Positions 49,901 to 61,900 of a stretch of 64,000 bases of DNA are shown here, piece by piece. The notes under the pieces were generated by a model. The model did not search any database and was not told the DNA's origin. It saw nothing but the letters and a program-made list of their open reading frames with translations. The stretch is taken from contig NC_134370.1 in assembly GCF_035582795.1 (NCBI RefSeq), forward strand, positions 37,311,501-37,375,500. The letters are read 5' to 3'. This DNA comes from Mycteria americana. Lineage: Eukaryota > Chordata > Aves > Ciconiiformes > Ciconiidae. Each line of letters opens with the position of its first letter. Positions within the stretch are counted from its first letter, which is position 1. The position numbers were made by a program, and so were the translations under genes.

Positions 49901-52900
49901 TTCTAGAACATGGGTATTCTCTTTAATAGTTTTTCATATCTGCTAAAGCTAACATGCTAAAACAAGTCTACATTATAAGGAAGAGGCATGAGGTAGGTAT
50001 ATAAAAAGACATGAGTAAGTGCCATGACTCAACTCCCAAAGTACACAGTTGCCTACATGAATTACACACCTAAAAGGTGACTTGTACATTCATATACCAA
50101 ATTTGTGCTTGTAGTCACACAACCGTGCATGAATCTTAGGTCTTATCTCCTGAAAATGGGACCATTGTCCATTATCACCAATTGCAAATCTTGAAAACAA
50201 CAGAAGAATAAACTATATTGTACATAGAATAAAAAAAAATCCTCCTTTGAGATCACAGGAATCCTATAGAATTTCCTGGTCTGGAACTTAACAATGGCAC
50301 TAATCAATTTCAAAGGACCTTGTCAATCAACCCTGTAATGCACATTACCATACTTTTCCCTTGGGACTGCTAAATGTTTCGTCTACTTACTCGTGGTAGA
50401 GTTGTTTCTTTATCCCAGGCACTAGATGTTTGTGTTCTGGATACCAAGGACCCCACTACTAGCTATGGTGTCTGTATCTACATGTTTATAAGGACATCAC
50501 TGAACAGAAAAGCAAATGTAACATGCCCTTCTGGGGAGCCAGTCAAAAAAACCCCACTGTATCTAATTATTAGTGGGGAAAATACCAGATTTGGGCAAGT
50601 CATTATGGGCAAAGTCTAAAAGAGATGTAGCTTTTCCTTCTGTTTGAAGAGGTTTGTATTAGAGGATCTGAAGGTTCCTGACTGGACTATGATGGAATAT
50701 GAACACTACAGCTGAATCAAAAGAAGCTAGAAAGATCATTATTTTTAAAGGAAATGTACTTTGAATGGAAGTGTAAACCAATTCTTTCAAAATAAAGATG
50801 ACACAAATAAAAAGCAGGATTTGCAAACTAAATGTTAGTAAAGAACCATACAATCTAATCTACTAGAAAATAATGGTAATAGTACTGTGATAGTGAAATC
50901 CTTTAAAAGAGAGGTAGTTTGTAAATAATCATTTTAAGACCAGTGATTTCGCCTTTTTAACATTATTTTTAAGTGCTGCTTCACACTTTCTAAAAAAAGT
51001 AAAGAGAATGGTAGATGAAAGATAAAGATAAATGATAAAGATAAAAAGACAAAAAAATTAAAGAGAATTATTAGATACTCTGGAGAAATATGTGAACATA
51101 CATACCTATATATGTATACGCTCGCTTTGTTCTCATACTCTTCTGTAAGCATCTGCTTTTGGCCACTGTCAAGACAGCATGCTGGGTTAGGTGGACTTGT
51201 AGCCTGAGCCAGAACACCCATAAGTTCTTCTTTATCTTTTTATATGTGCTAGTTCACCTGGCAACCTAGGATATGTGCTGATGTTATTACTCCCTTTTGT
51301 ATGATGACAGCTGTCTCTTAAATTTCCAAAGGTGCTGCACGTTGTATGGGTTTGGTTAATATCCAGAACACTGTTTACATTGTATTGTGAAGCATCTTAA
51401 ACAAGTTCCATTGAGGTTCAAGAAGTAGCATGAATAGCTGCTGAAAGCTATCCTGGAGTAAAGTGTTGTCCTAGGCAGATTGTCCACTGACAGAAAGTAC
51501 CTTGGAGCATCTCATTTTGCCCACTAGATTGGCAGAAAACCTAGCAAATGAACTATGTCGAACTTCAGAGGGATGGACAGAGGAATACTCCCTTAACGTT
51601 GTGGCCCACATTGAGTTCAAGCAAACATCTGTGGCAATTTAAGATGCAGCTGTAGCCTCCTGACTGCGCAGTCCCTTCTTTCATGGTTACTAACTTTTAC
51701 CAAAAGTGATATATAGGAGAATTTGTATGGTTCAGTTATCCTAGATCCACATCTCTAGTGTCCTGGCGCAAACCCATTTTCATTAGAACAGAACTGGGGC
51801 AGCTGGGCCTCGGAACACATTTGAACCTGCCATCCTTGCTTCAGAGTGAGAAACCTCCAGCAAAGAAGTTGGCATCAGGATTTTAACATTTTAAAGTACT
51901 GCTGCCAGATCTTCAAGAGTTTGTCTATCAGATCCCTAAGGCTCAAATGGAAGAGAAATGAGTAATTTTGGTTAAAGTTCTCTGCATAAAGCAGTGCCAG
52001 TTTCTCATTGGTAAAATCCTACAAGAAGGATGTGGATGTATTTTAGTGAAGCAAAGCTGTACTTCAACTGTGAAATGTCAGGGAAGAGAGCTGGGACATT
52101 TTACAACCTTTTAACATGATGGTATTTACTACGTGACTGTTCATTGCCATCGGAAACATTAAATTCATAAAAGTAATTTTCTTAGACCCATTTTCAATTC
52201 TTGTTACAATGGGGGCTTGTAAAAGAGGATAAGCAAGCAGATGTAGACACGAACCAAGACTTTTAAGTTCTAGCCCTCTAGCTACAAAGGTTTGCCTTTC
52301 TAAAAGGGGGAATTGTGTTAAGCAGTATGATTCATTCTACAGTGCAGGAACTTCCCTTCATAACAGGCAGACCTGTACGCTTTCCAAGCTGTACATTCAA
52401 GTCAGTTGACTGTACGGCTACAGATTACACTAACGTGCAACTTGAAGTGGACTGGGGAATACCCTGTCTACTTTAAGAAAGCCATGTTGGACAGCTAGGA
52501 CTGATGGTGCACAAATAGTGCATGGTTTACTTCTTAGCTATGTAATCAACATTTAAGTTTCAGATCTGTACTCCTTCATACCTCATAGTCACTTTGAGGC
52601 TCCTTTTTCAATTCTACATTATAGTTCTATTAAATTCTGGTTTTCCATTGGTATGGACTGTCTTATAGGGTTTTTTTCCCAAGATATTAATTTGGGGTTT
52701 TCTTTATGCTCAATTTGTAGCACAAACTTGTAAAAAGTTGTGCTTCCAAGAGGTGAATACAATTGAATGGTTAAACAAATTTATTGATTAATGTTTTTCT
52801 AAATTATCTGAGATGGAAATGTATCAAAGTACCTTATAGTATGAGCCAGGAAATATGAATTATTACAATTTATTACTCAAAAACCTATCCTTATCCTTTT

Positions 52901-55900
52901 CACAACTAATCTTACGCTGTAATATATAATAGTAAATACATTTGCCATTGCTTTGATAGCATTTGTATGCACTCAAAAGCTAGCAGGTACTTTTACCAAG
53001 TTACCATATAAAGATGGATGAAACAATTATTCATTTTAAAAAATCAATTGAATAAAAAATGTGTTATTAGTACGACAGCCCCCACCCACACATGCACAAG
53101 ATGCATTAATCAACCATACCTAGTTAAGAAAGCAGCAGTAAACAGAAAAGACAAATATTTCTGTGGAGTTTTATATCTATCTATATTTATGAGATAAGTT
53201 ACAGTGAAAATGAATGCACCTTAGTTTGGCTTTTCAAATTTAGCTAGTTATCTAAAAACACAGGTATTTCTAAGTATTATCCCAAACATTTAACTCTGGA
53301 TCCTATACATAGTACTACACCTTCTCTAGAAAACCTAGATTGTCTTATTAAATTTGAATCTGGTTCTGCAAACCCACCTGCTTTTTCTCTTTCTGTTCTG
53401 TCTTTTCCATATTAACAAGCAATAGCAATCAGGCCTGCTCTCCTCTCCTACTAGCTCTCAGGTTGAGCTGATGGTTACTGTCATTAGCACATCCTATGGA
53501 GCTGTCTTTTCAGGTGCTGCTTTTACTTTTGCTTGGATTCCTGCATTTTCTACTGAAACAACCCTTCTGAACACTGAGGGACTTAGGAGTGCCTTAGATG
53601 AGAGTATGAAGTCTCTAAAGAGCCCAATATATTCTTGGATGTGTAGCTGGGTTTAAAAGAGAAACACAGCAATATGATGCAGAAAAGAATTTAAGGTCCA
53701 GCTGTCTCACTGGCCATGTCCCTGTAAGGAAGTGCCTCTATATTGTAACAGATCACTTCTCTTTCCTTGTGATACACTTATGCCATCTTTTATAAAAAGC
53801 AGATTGTCTTAAATATATGATGAAACAAAGAGTAACATTATAGTAAATTTCAGTCACATTCTGAATAAACGTGAGAACTTTGGAATCACACATTTGAGGG
53901 AAATTTGTTTACTTAGGGGTTTGGGTTTTTTTGGCTACAGCTTAAGCCACAACACAGATCTGAATGTACCTCAAGAGAAATTCAGAGCTGGATTGATAGC
54001 ATTCCAGATTCAGAGCTCTTCTACTCTGCTATTGAAATCTGTGTATCAAGAAAAATACGTGCTAGAGTCACTTACGTAAACTAGTTTGTTAGTATGTTTA
54101 AATACTGCAAAGAAAGGAGCTCTATTATTTGCTGTAATTGAATATCATGAAAATCATAAATATTTTATTCCTATGACTGTTGATTCAACACTTGCTTGCA
54201 GTACTCTGTCAGAATCTTCAGGCTAAAACCCACCTGTTTTATCATCAGAAAGACTTCCAACATCGTCACTCTAGTTGTCAAGTTGTTTTCATTGATAAAC
54301 AATATTTTTTGCCTTGCAGGTGGTACTGTGAAGGGAAGGAGCTTGAAAACTCACCAGACATTCAAATTATCCAGACAGGTGATCAACACTCATTGGTTAT
54401 TGTTGAAGCTTTTGAGGAGGATACAGGACGTTACTCGTGCTTTGCTTCAAACATCTATGGAACAGACTCCACTTCTGCAGAGATTTACATAGAAGGTAAT
54501 GTTAGAATTGTTGTGGAAATTGGTTGTTGAAATTGGTCATACAGGATTAAGATACAATTATGTATTTTGTATGTTAACTGTGTAATAGATTTTTCACAAA
54601 AAATTCATAGCAGGGAGTCAACATTTTTCATCATTATTAACATATTTATTATTTCTCTGTAAAATTCCCTTCAGACAAGTGACTGCCCTTTACATACAAT
54701 TTTATTGTGTTGCTTCCCAGAGATTTTATGTATCTTGCTACAAGATCGAAGTCTAGAAATATTCAGATTCTGATGCCATCTTATATTTTTTGTCTGTGGT
54801 TACTCTAAAGAAATATAAGAACCTAAACTTTGTGTCTAATTTTTATTAATCCCTTTTCTCTACAGTCATTATTACAAATTGAATATAGGATAGCTTCATC
54901 CTAACCCATTATTGGGACCTTGTAAGCAAAATAAATATGCCAGCAATTTCATATTTTATTTGTACAACAAATGCTGTAAATAAAACAGAATATATATCTG
55001 CAGATTTAGGTCTCTTTTCTTTCTCCTTATGCTTTTTAATATATCCTACTTGGCTTAAGAGATGTCTATTTATTATATTTCTTTTTAACAGTTTTTTGGG
55101 TAAGGTTTTAGATTGCATCCGTCATTGTGCTAGCAGAATTACAAATTTAAAATAAACACTTTTTTTTTCCTTTTGTGTTTTTCCCATTTTTCAGGCAAAG
55201 AAATATACCATGAGTACCATCACTGACAACAGTGGGACCATTCATAAATTAAAGCACCTACCCTACTTAATAAAAGGTTAATTTTGCTCTACTGTTATTC
55301 TTCTTTCACATCTCTAATCTGACAGTGAAAGGACGAATCCTTTTTTAGTATCTGCACTGCCCCTGACATTAATGGGAGATGTCTGTGCTTGGCACAGATT
55401 TACTAGTTCTCGAGACTGGAGCCAAGGCCTGCTTTTACCTAACTCAGTGGATGTTGGGTGGAAGCCATGGCTGATGGAGATGCTCACTGGCAGGAACTGC
55501 AGAGAAAATGCAAATTCCAAATGCAGTGAAGGCTGAATCAGAAGTGTAAAATGTCTCAGTAAGACAGCTGTTAGTAAACCGAGCTAGTGTCTTCTCCAAA
55601 CTGTGCTACAAGGCACTAGTTTAAGAATAATAGCTATGATTCCAGGTCTCTCTCTTTTTTTCCCTTTTTTTTTTTCCAAACTGGTAGTATCAGGTATCTG
55701 AGAAAAAAAAGCTCTTACTTGATTCACAACAGCAATTACAGACTAAATCATACTAGTGGCATTTTACAGAGAACCTGATGAAGACCCACGTATACATTCA
55801 CTCTTGGATGCTGTGTTCCTCATTTCAATCACACCTCATCCCAAATCTGCCTTATGTCAATAGCAGTTCTGCATCTTACACAGTGTGCAACGTTGGTTCA

Positions 55901-58900
55901 TTTCCACTGCAATGTGATCTTTTGTTTTGGCATAGCTTTATAATATGTATCCTTAGAACACTCTAGAGGAAATTTGAATAAAGGTTTGTATCATTCATAG
56001 ATAAACTTCTCCAAAAACCCCTCTGCTAAGTGATTCTTTTTTTCTTTTATCATAGGAGTCTCTTCTTCTGACTCTGAAGGTGAAATCATCAAAGACGAAA
56101 TGGATCGGTAAGTTTAAAATCAATTACATCTTCCATATTTCTTACAGTTAAAAAAACCCACAAGTGTAGACATTTCAGTTTCCATTAATATTTTGCAGCT
56201 TCCAACACATCAGACTTTTGTTTGGAATTTGTTTGGATTGTTTGGGTTGGGTTTTGTTTGTGTGGTTTTTGTTTGCTTTACAAATAGTATGGAACAAATA
56301 CACATGTGCTTGTGTGTCTTCAAACTTTAGCTTAAGGATTGAAACTTTAATATTAAATATAAACATAGGAAGAAATATGTTACCTTAAAGATTAAACTAC
56401 TAAAATTAATTTACTAAAACAGTTGCCATTTGACTAGACCCAACTTAAATGCTGACTTAAGCATCTGACTTGGAAAAACAGTGTAGTAAAATTTCTTACA
56501 TGAAAATATGAAGTTTTTGGCAGAAGATGGCTATACATGGATTATTTAGATTTAAGATAAGGAAATTAATACATATGAACTGGAGTAAACTGAAATGATG
56601 GGTATAAAAGAATACTTAATTATAAAAAGAAAGAAAAGGTGTCAGATGTAATCTAAAACCTGGGAAATAATGTTATTTTTCCTAAATGAAATCCACTCCT
56701 TGTGCATTTAGAACCTGATCCAATGCTGTTAAAATCTATAGTCTCAGAATCAAAGTCTTTCTGTTAACTGGAAAGGGAGTCAGACTAGTTGGAAACTAAA
56801 ATAATCAATCTTTTATTTTGAACTCCTTTGTATGCATTAATTCAACCCCAAAGGCAACCAGTGCTTTATAAAGAGGAAATTTTCATCAGATAGACTTATG
56901 CGCCCTTGGTTTTTTCCATTATTTATCAACGGGGGTTATACTCATTACAAATGTGATTTTCTTTTAAAATGCAAATACAAAACACTGAAGTGTGTTTGAC
57001 TGAAGACCTCAGGCTGACAGCAAATCCTGTTTTAGGTGATTTTTACTTCAAAGTCATAAAATACTCCAGATTTGACTGGTTTATAGACTTTGATAAATGT
57101 AAGGGTTTAATATAAAACTTAAGATCACGAAGATCTCAAAGGTTTTGGGACAAATTGCTACGTTTTTTGTAGTTCTAGCTCTGATTTTTCCAAATGTCTC
57201 AGGCATAATGTTTTTTCTTATTCATCTCATTAGGTGTTAATGTAGTGTTGACCATGATCCTGATCACTTGATGGCATCTCTAAGTTGCTTACCTCATTAA
57301 ACTGTGAAGTAATGTATTGCGTTTTGTGTTTCTCAGAAAAAAAAGAATGCCGCTCTGACATTGTAGCAGGATGTCCTCAAATGACAGAATTATGAAAGAT
57401 CAGGTTTAGGTATAATCAGAGTGTCTTTATTTTTGCTTAGCTTCCAGCTGTTGTCACATGAATCTGAACACCTGTAATGAAAGGGAATTAATATGAGAAC
57501 AGGTGCAAAAAAAAGTTCACAATTTCAAAAGAGAAATCAGTGATCACAACACCTGTATGTTCACTCTGAGTAAGGCTTCCTCTGGTTTGAAGGCTGGCTT
57601 TCCTGGGGGGACCTGTGGTACATTCCAGAGCAGCCAGTGCATACCTCAGATTGAATAGAAAGACCATCTCTTCATTGTCTGCATTATTTTACTTAATAAT
57701 AAAAATAAATAGGGTCAACTCTTTTACTTCCATATAGAAACAACCTAGAAGAAGTGAAGAGGTGCCAACCTGTACACTACAAAAACTGCATGATATGTTG
57801 GTCAGAAAGCATACCTCTCTTTTTCATTTTTCAGCAGTAAATTATTGAATCTGTAACCAAGCAGACCATGGTATTTTCATTACCTTGTAGGTCCAAATCT
57901 TCATACAAGCTCAGGGAGCAGTGCAAGAGAAACTAGCATTGTCCTCTGAGAAACTAGCATCACTCTCTCACGCTGCTCAGAGCTGGTAACAGCAGCTTTC
58001 AAGCCACAGTTGGGTTCATCCAGGCCATTTATTACATTTGGTGTAACTGAACTAAGTATGAGAGATTAGAGTGGCAAGATATGCAGCCTGATTCTTATAA
58101 AATGCAGTTTACCTAGGAGTATGTATCAGTTTAGATCAATTGGAATTCAATCCCAGAAGTGAGGCTGGGGTTGACAAGTAACTGGGACAGACATATCTAA
58201 GGGACACACACGTGGCTCTAGGGTCCAATTAGAGAATTTGGTTTTGGTTACTATTTCACAGCAAACCAAGGCCAGCTGAATCCTCCTTGAACGCAGCATC
58301 TCCTGGTGTTAGAACTGCAACCAAGCATCAAGAAACCTCCAAGGCACCGTCTGCCATGGTTCAGCCTGTGTCTGTACCTGTCCAGCCTGTGTCAACACCA
58401 GTTAATCAGGTAGGGGAAACAATATGGTGAATTTCAAGGACCAAAAGCAAGCTCTTAAAAAGGTGTTTCTTCTACAGTTTGTGACTCAGAACCGCCAAAT
58501 TTTCTAGTTTTTGCTTTGCTGTTGAACTTCAGCTTTGAACCTCACAGCCATACAGTAGTTGCATACACGGAAGAGATGTCCTGCCTAGTAGCTAACCTTT
58601 AGCACCTGGCAAAGCGAAGGGAACCTTTCATCCCCAGGTTACAGGCATCTCTGCGGCAGTGAGCAGAAGGAGCAGCTGCCGCTAGCTCAGCCAGCGGCGG
58701 GAATCTGTGTGCACTCCAGCAGGGCAGAGACTGCATGCCGTGCAGGGCACTTGGATGTGTAAGTCAACTCATTGGCCTCTTCACATTGCAGACTGACTCA
58801 TTCACTTTCAATAGCGGCAGCCTATAGCTTTTTCCTCTCCCTTTCTACAGAACTCACTTGAAATCATTTTCTTTCAATGGAATTTATTTTAAGCTAAATC

Positions 58901-61900
58901 ATTTCCCTACTATGTTTACTTTATATGTAGATATGCTTATTTACCCCATAACATTTTAATATCCATATCAAAGAGTTTCTAATTAAAGTTAGCATGCATT
59001 TCAAATCCTTTTTGTTCCAAACTATCAGAATATTCATAACTGTGAGTTCATACCTAATAGGAAAGAAAAGCCATATTCACTTAAAAATAAAACTGAGAAG
59101 TTAATGAGAAACTCACTTTACACTGTCTTTTCAATGTTTACATCCTAGAATTAGTTGGTAACCAATAAACAGATACTGAATAGGTGAAGTAATGCATGTT
59201 TACTTTTGACTACAAAGAGAATAGAACTAAGCCTTTGTGACATTTTGCCATTTTGACAGAGGTTGCCTAAGTCAAGAGTGATAGTTATCTCAAAAATTAC
59301 CACTTTTAATCTTGTTGGCTTATAAAACACCATCTATAAAATTTGGCTATGTTTCCCGAGATACTGAATCACTAATTCTGCTGTTCTGGGGCAGCTTCTA
59401 TTTCCCTAAAATGAAAAAGTCTATTAATCAAGTTATATAAGGAAGTTTTCCAGGAGGAGAATAATTTTATTCTGATTTCACTAAGTAGGGTCAATAGGGT
59501 GATATTCCACCTCTGTAAATTGTTTGGTTTTGGCAAAGGAGAAGAATTACAGTAGCAGTCACACACATTACCTGACTTAACTTTTCCTTATTAACATCCA
59601 TAAATATTTTGTAAGTAAGAATTTTTAAAAGGAGACTACCACCAAGCAGCCTACATAGATTTGCCTTAGTGAAGTATTAATGACAGATGTTACAATACAC
59701 TGCAGTGAAGTTTTCTTTGCCACGATTAACTCAATAAGGCAATAACAGCATTTTTGTTACTCAGGCAGTAACCCATCCAGGAAGATCGCTACCAGTTGTC
59801 TACAACAGAGCAACTTTTGTTCATTGCATTAAATATTTTGCTTTGGACTTCACCCACCAAAATCTCTTCTGTGTCATTCAAGAGCATGTTTCTCCTGTAT
59901 ATGGAAAAATATCCTCTGTACACCTAAACATCATCATGTGATATTTTGCAATCTACAGGCTCAAAGCCCCACTAACTATTTGCAAGGACTGGATGGAAGA
60001 CCTATAATTGCTGCTCCTGTATTTACAAAGGTAATTTGTTCTATGACGTATTTGAAAACTGAAGAAGTCAACTAATTGTATGGAGAGATAATTAATTTTT
60101 TTAGCTATCAAAAATAAAAAAAGGAATTATGCATTTCTGAAGCCATTCAAGGATTCAAGTGGCTTTATGAAATCTTACTGAAATCAGTATTACTTCCAGA
60201 CCAATAAGACATTTACTGACTGTCTATTCATTTTCTCTATTAGATGTTACAGGATATTTCAGCTTCTGAGGGGCAGCTTGTTGTCTTTGAATGTCGGGTG
60301 AAAGGAGCTCCTTCCCCAAAGGTTGAATGGTATAGAGAAGGAACACTGATAGAAGATTCTCCAGATTTTAGGATATTACAGAAAAGTATGTTTCTTGTGT
60401 GGAAATATTGTGTCTAATAAAATATAGGCAAGCAACAAAATTGCTAACATAGCAACACTTTGAATTTCTTATTACAATGGTAAGAACTATATAAGCCATA
60501 TTTATGGCAATAAATCTGGGTTCCAGAAGCCAAAGCTGTGGATGAATTGAACAGCATACTCACAGGTAGTATTTGTCTGAGATTCCCCAAAATATTGAAT
60601 TGTTTTGCCTTCTGCTTTGATCCCTTTGCCACTTCAATGTCCTTTTATAATTCAGCCTTACTTCTGCCGTTTGTTTTTGGGTTTGCACCATTTATGTAGA
60701 GTTCCATTGCCCATAAATCCCTCATCTTTTACTTAAGTGCTATTCTAATAGTGCTCATGGGCAGTGGATTGCTTATTTATCCACAAAAGTAACCTGATGT
60801 ACATGATAGCATGCTTACACATACATATGTGTGCACATCATACATATTAGGTTGTAAACATATACTTCTACTTTAATTTTCAAATGCAGTCTAAACTTCT
60901 GCAGTTTCCTCATAAGTCACTGGAATGCTAAAATTGCTAAAACTCAATAGAAATTCCTTAAATAGCACACTAAATCAAACCTAAATGAGACAATGTTTTA
61001 TCATAACTTGATTTCATGTGTGTAATAGTTTCAGAAGTTGTCTTCAAGACACAATAAAGTAATACTAAGTTTTCAAAAAAATACTCCTTGCAGAATTTAT
61101 TTCTTATTCATAAGTTCTCAAGTGTTCATTCTCACTTGTTCATAAGTGTTCATATTGCTCAGTGGATTTGACATACCATTGAGTACAAGGCCTGGCTGTC
61201 TCCACCACTCCTTAAACAGAAAATTGGATCAAAAGGAGTATTCCATCATATTGAGAAGAGCAAGCTTCATATTTAGTGCTTAAGAAAAAAAATATTGGCA
61301 AAAGTAAGTATATTCAATCTACTAATTCTGCTCTTCTTCCCTTTAGAACCACGATCTATGGCTGAACCAGGTGAGGATCATCAAAAGGCTCATACTTTTT
61401 TGATTATAAAAATGTGGTGATTTAACCTCACAAAATATAATTATTTAAACTCCATAATTTAATTAACGTAATTTCTTCTTTTCCCCATGTTCCATAGCTA
61501 CTAGTGAGATGCATTTCACTGCAGACTGTTCCAGAAACATACAATTTGAATTAATTCTATCATTTTTGAAGAAAATAATGTTTCCATTCTGCTTTGACTC
61601 AGTTCTAACTTGGGACCTAAATGTTACCCCCTTATGAGCTGAAGATTTACAAAATTAATGTATGAGGGTACCCTGTATATCTGAGGTTCAGAATTACACC
61701 AGATGATGTAGGACTGAGCTATTTTTATCTAGTTTACCAGTTAGGGAACATTGCATCAGATGTTTAGCCATGTCAGCCATTCCCTTTGCTCCCTACCAGC
61801 GTAATATGAGAGTATCACATCAGGTGTTCCACCCCTGATATCAGCAAATCCTATAAAAGTGGCTGGATTTGCTAATTTCAAGGGTCAGAGCAGAATGTAG

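Noticed and set aside
54180..54530. ORF of 116 codons as a stand-alone gene
   Set aside because: It is the MYPN Ig1 exon read through both splice sites; the sequence before 54320 and after 54495 is intronic.
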